Origin: Parelaphostrongylus tenuis
Lineage: Eukaryota > Nematoda > Chromadorea > Rhabditida > Metastrongylidae
Direction of reading: 5' to 3'
Length of the DNA: 64,000 nucleotides
NCBI GenBank assembly: GCA_019055375.1
Contig: JAHQIW010000832.1
Coordinates: 62,001-126,000, forward strand
Shown here: positions 1 through 12,832 of the stretch, one piece after another
How the letters are laid out: each line of letters opens with the position of its first letter
Position numbering within the stretch: position 1 is the stretch's first letter
Position numbers and translations under genes: made by a program
The notes under the pieces: model-generated
Seen by the model: the letters and a program-made list of their open reading frames with translations, nothing else
Databases searched by the model: none
Told to the model about the DNA's origin: nothing

Positions 1-543
1 AGCATCGAAGATGTAGTGAAGAGGACAAAGAACATCCGACTCCGTGCCCACCTTTTCGACTCGACAATTATCCCTGCCCTAACGTATGCAGCAGAAACCT
101 GGTCGCTACGTAAGCAGGATGAAAGATCACTTGCCGTTATCGAACGCGCAGTCGAAAGGTCGATGCTAGGAGTATCTCGTATTTCGCAAATGAGACAAAG
201 GATCCGAACTTCCGACCTACGTCAACGATCGAAAATCAGAGACGCCGTTCTACACGCCAGGATATCGAAAATAAGGTGGGCCGGACACGTGATGCGCTTC
301 AACGACAACCGATGGACGAGAGCCGTTACCGACTGGATTCCTCGGGACGTCAAGCGCTCTAAAGGAAGACCACTGACCCGTTGGTCCGATTTCTTCACGA
401 AAGCGATGGAAGAAAGATATGATGCTCAGCGAATTCCTAGAGCAAGGAGGACCCACTGGGCTACTCTTGCACGCGATAGGGAAAAATGGAAGAGTTGCTG
501 GTACCCGCTCGAGTCACTCGACGATCAACGGGACGACAGGTGA
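1..543 (+). CDS. RTE-type non-LTR retrotransposon, reverse transcriptase C-terminal end (partial)
   Basis: The reading frame is open from base 1 and stops at 541-543, so the start lies outside the window. It encodes the region after the catalytic RT core in RTE elements: ALTYAAETW near residue 25-35, then RTSDLRQRSKIRDAV, KIRWAGHVMR, a W-T-x-A-V-T-D-W-I-P-R-D stretch, KGRPLTRWSD, and a terminal WATLARDREKWK. This order (AETW, RWAGH, GRPxTRW, W-x-R-x-W) is the usual C-terminal signature of RTE polymerases in nematodes. About 180 residues are present with no internal stop, so this copy is fairly young. The stop is followed by a short TGATACAGG/TGATAC near-repeat, compatible with the simple-repeat tail of RTE elements. 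The family-level call is firm; the catalytic residues are outside the window, so activity cannot be judged. Confidence 0.85.
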   Translation, partial: SIEDVVKRTKNIRLRAHLFDSTIIPALTYAAETWSLRKQDERSLAVIERAVERSMLGVSRISQMRQRIRTSDLRQRSKIRDAVLHARISKIRWAGHVMRFNDNRWTRAVTDWIPRDVKRSKGRPLTRWSDFFTKAMEERYDAQRIPRARRTHWATLARDREKWKSCWYPLESLDDQRDDR

Positions 544-3500
544 TACAGGTGATACTTCATTAGTAGGATACACGAGCAAAAGAGCCTTTGGTGGCTTCGA
601 GCTCACCGCAGGTCCCAAATTTGCCTCTATCTCAGCACTTCTTCAATTCATAATCCAGAGACACTCAAGTCGTATGTTTCGGCAAATACTTCGCTAGTAA
701 TATTCTGCCGTTAAAATATAATGAACTCTAGTATTTTCTATATATAAAATAGAAAATTGACAAAATTTCGTCACGTAATTTGTGGTTTTAGATAAAATAA
801 GTGCATCAAAAATCAAATATAAAATAGTAAATTAATCTGTAGAGATGTCTCTAAAAGTTTCGTTGCTGAAATTTTTTACAATGCCTACATAGTCGCAAAC
901 TTAGTCGTTTTATATCTAAAGATATCAAAAAAGGAGATCAACGCCGTGCTTAGATATTGGATCTTTGCGAAATAGTGTTGAGCCGCTTACTAGAAGTTAC
1001 CATCTTTATTGTCATTCTAAGCCAGTACTCTTTATCAAATCACATTTAACATTGCGATTATGCTAATTCTCCTCACAGCGAAAACTCCCAAAAACTTCTG
1101 TGTGTTCAAATTGAACATAAAAGAGGTTCCTACTATTCTCACACAAATCAGATTTATTTTTTATAGCCCAAAATAAAAGGAAAGAGTGAGATAGGAAGAA
1201 ACTGATGGAGATTAGAGCAGGATATGAGACAGAAAGGGAAACATCTTCTAAGCGGGTACATTAGTGTATTGCGGTTCATGCATTCTTAAAAAGCGGTGTG
1301 TGATACTAGAATACATTATTAAATAAATATGGTTTTGTTACACATCATTTTGATGCCCATTTCTGCTTTATGCTTTTTTGATAATGGAATTACTCTTTGC
1401 TTATTTCGTATTCATTCTAGATCATGGGAAGAATGTTGCTCAGTTTGATAGTAATCGCGGTTTGAGATCGTCAGTTCAAAATTGGTCGTAAAGCAGCAGA
1501 GACAACTCGCAACATCAACATCGCAATTCACCCAGGAACTTCCAACGAACGAACAGGGAATTAGACAACCTCTTCAAAAGTCATGGGAAAAGCAATCTTG
1601 GAAGCTGATCCATTAAGACTACACGATATACTTCAGAAGAACTCAAGGGCGACCATTCTATTAGTTTTGCCACTTGAAGTAAAGTACAAAAGTGACTGCG
1701 GTTCCAAGAACGGTCCGAATCTCAATCATTTTTGTAAGTAACTAATGTTATTAACAAAAGACAGTGGTTGAGACTTATTGAAACCCTCTTGGAAACTGTT
1801 CGTACGGACAAATTTCCTTGATTTAGTTCTATTCTAATAAAGAAAAGGAACCGTATCAAAAGAAATCAGCAGGTCTTATGATACTTCTCAAACTTCTGTC
1901 ATCTTATCGTCTTTATAAGCGCTGAATTTGTGACATCATCGGGTGTAGTGAGAATTTTTAACAAAGTAAATAATTCTGTATTTTTCTGCTAATGGAATCT
2001 AGTCTCAGACCGAAAAGAAGGCGACTTAGAAAATTCATTTTCTGGGAAGCGATAGTAATATACGATTAGATTCGCTGCAGGGCTGATAGAACCAAAATTT
2101 TTAGCATAAAAATATCAAACGAGGTGGCTTAACATGGATAAACGACAAGAAAGTAATAAATGATCAGGTGGCAGCATGACGTTTACTCAAAACGATACTA
2201 GATTTTTCAATTTGGAGAAGGTAATTGCTCTGAGATAGACGATAGATAATGGTCGTAGGAAGGGAAAATTTATTGAATAAACTGGATAAAGCGACGATTT
2301 CATTTCATCTCAACTACTAAGAACGACTTGACAGTCCTCAAATTCGTGTGATCACGCGACCTAAAACAGAGAAATACCCAGAGCGATAAGCGAATTCCAC
2401 ACAAATGAAAATAAGCGTGAGATGAAATGGTGGACTAGAACTTTCTGGTGAGATATAGTGTCAGAGAATGATTTTATCAACAAGAAAAATCATGATCCAA
2501 ATCTGCGAGAAACGATAATATCATGAAAGCATTTTGGTTAGGCTATGGCGAGACTAAAAGCAATCAGTAGTTGTATAGATTTAAAAACGAAGCAGACAGC
2601 AATTCTTTTCCGTTACTAAGCAAAGATCGATATTTCCATAAATTTACGATTTTCATAAATCATACAAATCAAATATGAATAGCATTTTCGATCCGAAGAA
2701 AGCTTTAGCCAATTTTGTATGACCGCCGCGACAATTGCGTTTCATTTATTACTCGGCAGTGGAACGACCACATTGAAATTGGCTATTTCAAAACGAAAAA
2801 AATTACTTACAAGTCGCTAAGCTTCATGAAACAACCGGTGTTTTACTTTTCCCTAATAAATTCATGACCAATTGGTCGCTTGCTTGACCAAGAGATAGAG
2901 TCGGACAAACCGTTAACTGCAGCAATTGAAGGGCGTTTAGTTGCACTGCCTTCGGTAAGTCTAATTCTCACACTGATCATCAGCCCATTTTGGAAATTGG
3001 GAAAGCCAGACGAAGAAGCAAAGTGAACTAAAAGCAATGAAATAACGAAAGATAAAGTGTCAGGTGCTCAATCTCCTAACGTTCCATCATGAATTTGACT
3101 TTTTCGCAGTTTAATAGAGGTGAACGAATGCATAGTTGGCCTATTCAGTGACCTAAAAGGCACGAAAGATATGTCAGGCCGTTGTCTTTGTAGCTTTAGG
3201 TAAATCTGGTACCTATACGTCAGCGAAGAGAGCTAATAGGGCACCTTTAACCTTTACCGCAGACGCCTCAGCAATAAAAAAATGCTTAGAAAATTGGTTA
3301 CTTATTTGCAAATCTACTGAAAATTTGATTTGACTTCATCAAGCAAATAAGTCAGTCGACTACTCACTAACACATCAAACAAGGCCGAAAGAGTAAATCA
3401 ATAAACTGACCTATCGCTCGAAAAATTTGTACGAAAATCGTTTATTTTATATATATATAGAAAATCATCCCTGTTTGCCCGTTTTTTGACTTCCTCAGCA

Positions 3501-6500
3501 CTCAAGCGACACCCGACGATTTCAATCAATCCTCTATTAGACAAAGTTATATTTACCTTATTTTTTGATATAACATTATTAGAAGTTGGATGAAGATCCG
3601 AGATTCTCATTAGAAAAATTCCTCTCTTTTCAAAGGATTTGAAAAAGACTCAAAAAATCAAGCCGAACTGATGATTGGGGCCATGGAACTCGGCTTCGTC
3701 GTGATCATAATTACTTCAAGGCAATTATTGCTTCCCCTCATATTTGTCTTTACATTTGGTTCAACCCGACTGATTCTATTGAGATCGAAGCGAATAAGAT
3801 GCTATTCAATATGCATGGTTTACATTGTGATATGAAATTATTGAAAGGATTTTAGAAACGAACAAACAGAGAGACGTAATGACAGCAATACGACATGTAA
3901 AGCCTGAATGTGAATTATTTCCGACTCCAGAAGCCATTTTTTGTGAATTCATTTAGTGAGAAAAGTTTGAGACAGTCGATTTTGAGAGTGAAACCAGGAT
4001 ATGAACGAAAACGAGCAAGCGACTCGTCACTTTGCCACGACGCAAAGGTTTTTGCTAATACAAGGCTATTAGGAATTCTTCCTAATGGCACTCGGAGTAC
4101 TTCTCAGCCATTTTTAATGAACTTTCAGCCCGTCTACTCAACTGCAGTGGTAGGGACGCCGTTCAGCGAAACGAGCGAGTTTAAATCAGATCACAACTAA
4201 GAAAGCTTCCCATCCGTCTGAGATTGGCAAGTCCGTACTGCATTCTTTTCAGATTCACATATTCCAAGTACAGCCTGTGATGAGAATCTAGAGACGTCAT
4301 CGCACAACGAACCCATGATTACAAGGGATAGCTGAACTAGTGCTCAAATCCGATAATCTACGTGGACGATGACTTCGAGAAAAGAAACGAATGAAAGGAT
4401 CCTTGGGATGTGCATAAAATGTGATGTTAGGCCATGATATATTTTCGTTTTTTACTATAATAGAAAATATATCTGTGTGCGATTGACCTTAGTTCAGTTT
4501 CATAGCTACCTTAGCTCTTTATTGAGAAATCTTTCCTCTTATTACATCATGGCGCCAACATTCTCAAGATTTTTTACTTCAATTTCGAGCTTACGTGAGA
4601 GTCATCTCAGCAAAATATGATATTTCGACACAAAGGGAAGAAGAATCTCATTGTTAAAGACGGGAGAAAACTGTACTGATCTTAACGTTTTTTTCAATCC
4701 TTACCACTGTGCTTTTTCGCTTTATCACTGAAAACTCGAGAGACCTGGACTAAATTATTCATTAGTTCCTCTCTGATGCCAGAGCTATTTCTGAGACTTC
4801 CCTCTTTGGAAAAAATGAAGAACAGCGTTCTCATATGATACATGTTTTCTTTCGAAATTGTATCTATTGAGGAAAAGTTATAAAATGTATGCCACGAACT
4901 TCATGGAGATCTTTCCACCTTTTACTAGTCTGGTTGGATAATGATGTTCATCTCCGAGTTTCACGTCAAACAGAGGATAAATCACTAGCTGAACATTGTT
5001 TGAGTCAAAAACATGCAATCAAATTACTGACGGGGACAAGTCATTTGAGTTTGCTTCTAGGGGCTGAGCTTGACATTAGGTTCAGGTGAATTTGACATAC
5101 TACTACTGTACTCAATCTGAACGACAGATCTGTACCTATTCTCACTGGCTTATATAATAAGTACAAGCAGATACACTACAATATGTCATTCGTTAAATAG
5201 TAAGTGGTAAACCTCATTGAGCGAAAACCCTAATGTTCTTTGAGTGCTTTGAACGAGCCGGATTCACTAGTCTATTCAGGACACGTATGGCAAATTACCT
5301 GTGTCCGCTCCAATCATTCGTTCGCTAACTGGATTACAGATAATACAGGTAATCGCTCCTCGAATAAATCATCTGATTAGTGTCTTTTCAAAAATCATTT
5401 TGTGGTACAAAAACATTGGTAACGGCCATAAAAAGGTTGACGGTCGGATAAATAAGGTCATAAAACAAACACGAATTACTGCTGTTTGCATAGATTGCCT
5501 GGCACGGAAATTATCGCGTGCCGAGTTCATCGCATGCACAACTTGGACGATATGCCACGTTAACTCAGTGACAGTTACTATGACATAACAGAAGAAGTCG
5601 GGAAACTTAAGGACTCGAATCCAAGAACTACGAAATGGTAACAATAAAAAACTACTCAGAACACATCAAGTCACCGTTATGGAGGACATTCGCTTTGCAA
5701 ACGAGTGGAAAATGTGCGGCGGTTCGCACAAGTAAATCTCTTGTCAAATCAACCATTTAAATAAAAAAGTGCTCGGAAAGAAAGATGATAAACTTATATA
5801 TGGGTACGGGTATAAGGTTCTTTTTCATACATTCGATACCCGGAATAATGTTCTCCAGTTTTGATCCGTTAATGGTTATCGATTCCTGAAGAGAAGTTTC
5901 TGCTTTCTTTTAGCTTCCTACTGCTCTCTACCTTCTCATCTATCAAAACATCTCGAAGGAAATCATAAACTATACACTTAGGTAAAACTAAGAGGAATTG
6001 CAACAGTGGTTGCATTATCAAACGTAACAGAGATTGTGTCTATGCGTTTTTTGTATTTCTTAGTTGCACTGAAACACTGGAGACCATTATTCAAAGCAGA
6101 AAAGGCACAAATATTCCACGAAGCATAATGAGATGGTGTGAAGCTGTCAGATGACGGAAGACGGCGATGTACTTCATGTTCAGATGACGATAACGACGTG
6201 AACTATGATACCACAACATCGCGTCAATAGCGCAGTGGAAATGTTTGCGATGTTGCTAATAGCGCGAAACAATGTGGCTCGGCTTGGATCAATGCACTGT
6301 AGGTCTGCCGTGTTTGACTTAGTCGCTACCGGTAATAGAAGACATAGTTGAATAGACGAATGAAGGATGTTTGGATGAAGAAATGGCAGGCTGATGCATA
6401 TGCGAACCAATAGATGAGTGAATAAAGATTTGAATGAAAGTATTCATGCATTACAATGTGCAATGAATTAACGGATGCCTGAACGTGCGATAGACGATGT

Positions 6501-6579
6501 AAGCTGACTAGAAACATGTATATCTACATACGTATTTAAATATATACACATATGAGCGCAAGCATCTATATACACAACA
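544..6579. other. No supported gene; AT-rich, unclassified
   Basis: About 6 kb without a recognisable gene, RNA gene or named repeat. The longest ORFs (for example 3,910-4,200 plus, 96 codons; 5,301-5,588 plus, 95 codons) are within what AT-rich DNA gives by chance and match no family I recognise. A short TA run lies near 3,449-3,459. Confidence 0.6.
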
Positions 6580-6584
6580 TTCAA

Positions 6585-6775
6585 ACACACAGGTACGTGC
6601 ACACGCGTACATACACGTAAACACATACATGCACACAGCGCATACACACACACACATACACACACACACACACACACGCATACACAAACACACACGAAAT
6701 TTTCATGCACATAGATACACACACATGCGCATCATATATCTCAACACACACATATACATAGATATTACACACAAG
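6585..6775. repeat. Interrupted (CA)n microsatellite
   Basis: The plus strand is rich in ACAC, with pure blocks around 6,640-6,676, broken by TG, CG and AT steps and flanked by ATAC/ATAT. The Cys/Val- and His/Thr-rich ORFs across it on both strands are translations of the repeat, not genes. Confidence 0.9.
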
Positions 6776-7444
6776 CATACACTTAGTGTGAATATAAAGG
6801 AAGAAATAAGAATCTTGTCTCATCGAATATGTAATAAATTTCGTCTGGCATTTGCAAATCTTGTAGATATACAATATCGCAGTTATGTTTTAATAATTAT
6901 GATCTCAAATTTGTTCCTAGAGGCTGTGGTTCCCCTTGGTGGAATTTTCTGGAGAAAATGGAACATTCATAGCGGACTCGAAAAATCGTTACAGAAAGCC
7001 CCTGAATTTCCAATGTGGCTAACAGTCTGGTGTACGAGAAAAACGTCTTATCCAACTATCGTAAGAGTGAAACATCATCACACAGAACTGTATTCTCGGG
7101 TCAAATATGCGAGATATAACGAGCAATGGAAGTATTTTATTTATGGCTTTTGAAGAGTCCATCTATCCTTGAACATATTTTCTCTTCTTGGTGTACTTTA
7201 AGATTTTCAAGCCAAGAGGTCACGGAGTGGCCATCACTACAGAAAGTCGGTTGGCGATCCTTGCGGATTAGAAGAAGGCTTACCTTCATGCGACTACCTT
7301 TCCTCTAGAAAGGCGAATAGCGTGAGAACACTAATAGCCTGCTTTCTGAATAAAATGGTGTACTAGTTTCATTCTGATGATCATAACACAACATTGAACC
7401 ATTTGCTGCGTACCTTATTCAGCACCGTAGATTTCTTTTTTGTG
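6776..7444. other. No supported gene
   Basis: A plus-strand frame stays open from the microsatellite to 7,153, but its 3' part has no recognisable domain. Nothing else is supported. Confidence 0.5.
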
Positions 7445-8025
7445 TATCATCAAAACCATTGAGAGCAATAACAATGTGATAATCTGACAACATGTATTAG
7501 GTCTTTTTTTGAGGTCGGGTATGGCACTTATACAATACTATGCAGCTATTAATCTTTCATCAGTAAGACCGTGCCCTTCGGTTCAGCCGATCCCTTGCAG
7601 GAGGATATACCCACAGTTATTAAGGGAATCTACACCGAATTATTTGAATCACCGCGTGTCGAGTGACAAATCCCTCATTGCAGCGACCACAGTAGAGAGC
7701 TTACGGCCGGTAGAATGAATCAAACCCTTGCCTTCAACTGATTTTATAGACGTCGCTCAAAAACAGTACCAATCTGATAATCTGACAGCATGCAGTGACT
7801 TAAATAATTCGGCGTCGATTCCTTCAATAAGTAGGGGTATATCCACCTACAAGGGATCGCGTCATCGAAAGGCATTGTGCTACTGATGGGCCTGGAAAGG
7901 CTAAACAGCTGTTTAGTATTGTACAAGTGCCATATCAGATCGCAATGAGGGCTCAAAACATGTTATCACATAATCAGATAGCTATTGTTTTTGGGCGTGT
8001 TTTATAAACAGTTGACAGTAAAGCT
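7445..8025. mobile_element. Decayed hammerhead-ribozyme element, family HH-3 (inverted dimer)
   Basis: The left half (minus orientation) and right half (plus orientation) share the blocks seen in the better copy at 33.2 kb. These are a GGCGTCGATTCCTTCA block, an AAGGGATCG block, a GTGCTACTGATG ribozyme start at 7,877-7,888, and a terminal box like TTTTTGAGCGACGTC (7,750-7,763 minus; 7,988-8,000 plus). The phrase aatctgataatctgacagcatg near 7,774 also occurs with small changes near 7,478, a head-to-tail repeat. On the plus strand the ribozyme keeps helix II (GCCU/AGGC) and a palindromic ACAGCUGU helix III, but the core reads CUGAUGG and GAAA is UAAA, so it should be inactive. The minus copy (7,527-7,580) keeps only CUGAUGA. 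Confidence 0.6.
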
Positions 8026-11000
8026 ACCATTGAGAGCTTCTGAAAAAAGAGCTGCCAAACAAGTAGTGGAAGAAACAATGTAGGTAGCGAAACAGGCAAA
8101 CTCTTTCTGTTTTTACTTCATTGGGCTCGTAATAATAAGCAATTCCCAATCGATTTGCAGTGGATCTCTTAGCGTCTAGGATAAAACAGCATTTAAGGTA
8201 ATCATCACCGCTCTGGACTATATCTTACTACTTACTGGTAGCTCCTACTTCATACTCTTTTCTTCCAAATTGTCTTTCACCACTCCTTCAGGAGAGCTTT
8301 TGAGTTGAACCATACGTCTTTTTCAATCGAGAAATAGTGGGTATCACCACAATAACTGCTCATTATCGAAAAACATATGGAGGTCCTAGCGAGGACTATT
8401 GATGATTTTATTGCGTGATTTACAGACAAGTACTCCAATTTGTGAGCAGAAAAGAGCACTCCTTGGCAATGGAGAAACTAATTATCTCTGAAAAGCTGTT
8501 TTTGCTGACAAATCATAAAAAAGTGTACTTTCGATTTGTAGAAAATGTCTTCAGATCATTTTCAAAAGAATTTCGAAATGAACGAATCTCAGTTTCAATT
8601 CTTAACTGTGTAAATGTTAGCTAATAAATAAAGTTGTGGAAGAGTTTCGCAGATCTTCACAAATTTAGCTGATATTTTAGTAAGGTGAAAAGTTCCTAGT
8701 CAAAAATATGCCACCAAATCAACGGTAAAATCGTTCTTGTTCGCTTCGTCTCATTTCCTAGGCATGGTCAATGATGCCTTACTATCCGGAATACCGGTCT
8801 CTCAAGAACAAATAAGATGGGAAGATGTAATTCTTTGTTCGTCTTTAAGACAGGAGCAACAAAAGGGTGAAGTCGATTACGATAATTAGCAGTCTAGTGC
8901 CTCGTCGGATGGATGTTGGTGAAGAAGGAAAGGTAATCGGTTAGATCGACTGACAGAAGGTCTAATTCATGGCTATGGCTTTGGTCGTGATGTTGTTCAC
9001 AATTACGTCTCACCGAACGTCGTTTATATCGGCAATACATCAAACTGTATAGCAATTAATGAGAATTAACAACAATGAAACGCCGCTATGCCATCAATTC
9101 TGACAGCCCCCAGAACGAGCACAGTAGCAAAACAGATGTGCTGCTGCTACTGCACAACAATATCACCGGCGCCTGAGCCGACGAGAGAACTCTCCACCCT
9201 TTCCTCTTCCGCTTCATCGCCCTCCTCTCGCAACCCCCAACACTATGCCGCTTGCAATGCTGTATAAACACTGCCTTAGTAATATCGGCGTCCATGGCAT
9301 TGACTTTGGCTTGAGAATTTGCAGCCATCGGCTAGCCCTATCCAGTGCATGGACCTGTCCAAGTGGTCTCAATTGAGGCCTTTGTCTTGGTTATTAGGTC
9401 AACAAGGTGCTAATAATATCGAAGTGAACGTTTAATCGTTCTTATTTGCTTCATAGACAAATTCGGAATTGATTTCACCAAATAATAAGTAGACAAAGCA
9501 CTCAATTCTCCATGTAACCTGATAAATTTTTCTGCTGTAGACAGAAACTTCAAGCTGAAGTGAATAGCAGAGCATTGAATAGAAATTTCTTTGTTACAGC
9601 TTCGTAAACTCACCACAAACATGGAAGTTGCTCCGGACAATCATGAAAAAAATTTTATCAATGAGGTTATCAATCGGTCAGTGCAGTCGGTACTGCCATA
9701 GGTGTTGCCGCAAGTTATAGAATGCGAACCGTAATACACCAAACTTCTGAGTCTACAAAGGTCGGTGAGAAGTGTTGATGTTGAGGCATATCAGGGTTCT
9801 TACTTAGCTCTTCTGTGATTCAGTGAAAAATCGTGTTCCTTTGATTGACGTTAGAATGTCCACACATTGTCAAGCTGCGGTCGAATCCACACCCAACCGA
9901 CCACCTATCTCTGTGTGGAAGACGGTTCTCACATAATGAAATCAAACTGGAGTATGCTGATCACACACTACATTTCACTACGAGACCATCTAGTCATCCT
10001 ACTGAATATCTAATCAGAAGATTTCATTACTTCCATAGAAATATATGTAGCACAATATGAAATGATTCATTGTGTCTTTCCTAATAACAAATCAGTGAAT
10101 TCATGGAAGAATTAATTCATGATAGCCTTGCAATTTAAAAAAATCAAAGCTGAAATTATCAAAAAGCTGAGAAGAATTCCAGTTCAGAAATTTCGGGTTC
10201 TCACTTGAAAAAGTGACTTAGTCAAAAAAATTATTGTTGACATGGAAGTGAACATGGTTTCCAAGCCCGAAGGATTCTTTAGAGGCTAACGTAACCCTAT
10301 AGCAACTGGTTAAAATGACCCAAAGAGCATTGAATGAGTAAGCATGGGCTACCGAGAAATATTTCCCTTATGACCCTTTGTCATATTTACTGTGAGGATC
10401 TCTGCACTTCCTGCACTTGGCTCGTCTTCTCGCATTCAACTCTCACAATGGTGCTAGAACATTTCGCGAGTTGTTTCGTCTGATGCTTGAAGATTTCGTT
10501 TTCTTTATGGATGTCCTAGACTGCCGGTCGAGACGATTTTTCAGTTCCTGGGAATGGAGGAGTAAGGCGTCACCACGTAGAGTAGCGGGAGAGCGCTGAG
10601 GAAAGGGCCGAAACGTTGCTTTCTGTTAGCGTGAACCATCATCAATCTCTTCAAGGAAAATGAGGGAAATCATTCATGCTAAACATGATGAATGGGCTCT
10701 ATTTTATTCTTCTTATGGAATCAGGAAACTCTACCCACATATGAGGATGTTTTTGCATACGTTCTATAACTATTTAAACGAACAACGCACTCAGTCAAGT
10801 GAACAAATCTCTAAAAAGTCAGGTTGATTAGTAATAAAAATATCAGTACTCTAACGCTTGAAGAATTGCAAATTGATGAACCGAAAAGAAAATTTATCTC
10901 CTCTCAACCTCCGTTCTTTTCATCGCATCTAATCGTTTTCGAAGGAATTGGTTCAAATCTGTGAATAGTCGTTGCGTGGAGAATTGGCCGCACTCTAGTC

Positions 11001-12718
11001 AATCTGCTACAGTAAGTATAGACAAGTGTTCCAAATTAACTACTCTTAGACTATATTATGAGAGCACAAAAACTTGAATAATGAAATTCGTCATTTTTTC
11101 TGAAGGTAGAGTTTTTTTTGAAAGGAGAAAGAACAGCAAATCAAAAACAAAGAAGCAAATTTCTGACCGATGAGAAGAAAGAGAAGCACAAGATATCGGG
11201 TGGCAAGAGTTTTGATTTCTTTCATAATGGGCAACAGAAAAGGGAGCTGAGAAAAAAAGTAAGGCTCTTTGAAATATTTCGCATCAAGATTGACTTTAGG
11301 AAAATATGCGTGACAGAGAAATTTTATATTCGCAAAAGTGTACCACTTTTTGAGGGTTTTCCTAACAAAAAATCTAGGAAATTTTGAAAGTAGACGTATC
11401 CTTTATACGTTGTTATATGAATTATTGAAGTAGGTACAAAATCACACTAAAATTCCGTAGATGAGAGCGGTTTGTGTTGAAAAATAGTTCTTGAAAGTAA
11501 TAACTTTTAGTGATTTTATTCATATAGTATCATTCAGTAATTTTCGATTATTCTGTTTTTATTTCTCCTTATTCTTATTTTCAATTCCTAGTATTTTTAT
11601 TCCATCCTTTCTGACATAATCCTGGATACATTCGAAAAAGCACTGTGTGATGTTTGAAATTTTGTTAAAAACGTTTTTGCCGGTATGAATATAAACGATA
11701 ACGGCGTGTTAGAAAATGGAACTAGAATTTAAGGTACTATTAATTCTATTGCTATTTGATGTAAAAAAAAAATAAACACTTGAAGGGAAATGTTTTATTA
11801 CCGAAAACGCGCGTGTTTTTCACCCTTATTTTTGCAAAATTGAATCGCTTATTTTCAGAATTTCACGGTACAATGAGAATTATTTATCAATGCGACTGTT
11901 GTCAAATAATTCCTCATTAACTAACGCCACAAAATAAATAAAATAAAAGGTCTCAATTGAATTAAAACGGCAATGTTAATACTACATTACTGTATATAAG
12001 TACAAAATATTATAGCGAAAAATTAAACAAAACAAAGTTCCGTCATGTCGTCAATGGCTAAGAATGATGCTGGTCGTCTTGTGCAGTATTCAGAACTCCA
12101 CAATGAAAAAAAGTTGAAAATTAATCTAAAAACCCAGAATTCACTTTTGACTGCTTAAAAACAAACACTGAGCACTCTGTGATAATACAGAAAATGTTAT
12201 CGATAATTTAAGTGAATTACTAGTAAAAACGCGAGAGAACAAAATTCAACTAATGAGTCTAATCAATATGATTACGGATATACCATGGTGTTCTCCGGTT
12301 AGACCTGGCTGCATTCCAACAAAAGCGGAAGAATAATGTATGAGAATCAGCGCTAACTATATAGAATATCCGATTACGTCGTATCCACATTCACGTAACA
12401 TCTGGAAGATTCACTCATTCATATATTTCAAAATCGGCTGAAATTCAATCGATAATTTGCTACATTTAATCTTTTAGGCTTTCCTCCGAGGAATGTGATT
12501 CTAACAGTCTTTTCATTCTATGCTCTTCACAGGATTTGAAAACTTCATTACTCTCTGTCACTGAAACAGTTTCCTATTTGCTCGCGGTACTCACTGGAAA
12601 GACTTAGAGAATTTATTTAACTTTGACGTAGGCAGTAATAGATATGCAGTGCTTTTCCCAAAAATCTGAAGTTTCATACCTCTTCTATTGACCGGCTTTT
12701 CATAGACCCGCTCAAAAT
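8026..12718. other. No supported gene
   Basis: Mostly AT-rich sequence. A locally GC-richer, pyrimidine-rich patch at about 9,090-9,330 holds an 80-codon minus ORF with no recognised domain. A plus ORF at 11,118-11,387 is Lys-rich from A-rich DNA and looks non-coding. Confidence 0.5.
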
Positions 12719-12832
12719 GATATAATCTCATAAGGATATAAGAGGTTTGAGCTGTTAGGTCTGGTGGCGTGTGCCCTGTATACCATTAGACCTCACAGCT
12801 CAAAAGATAATATATCCTTATTAGATTATATT
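12719..12832. repeat. Short hairpin (foldback) repeat
   Basis: Arms 12,719-12,762 and 12,787-12,832 are inverted copies of about 44 bases. Left: TATAATCTCATAAGGATAT, then AGAGG, then TTTGAGCTGTTAGGTCT. The right arm is its reverse complement with a few changes. They are separated by a 24-base loop. There is no ORF and no hammerhead core. The size and the near-TA arm ends fit a small MITE, but no target duplication is clear. Confidence 0.7.

Noticed and set aside
6468..6874. Cys/Val-rich minus ORFs
   Set aside because: Translations of the CA microsatellite.
9086..9328. 80-codon minus ORF in a GC-richer patch
   Set aside because: Ser/Leu-rich tail and no recognised domain; pyrimidine-rich DNA explains the open frame.
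10595..10620. CUGAGGA...GAAACGUU resembling a hammerhead core
   Set aside because: Only seven bases (AAGGGCC) separate core and GAAA, so helix II cannot form, and helix I is poor. Possibly a PLE 3' relic, but not supportable.
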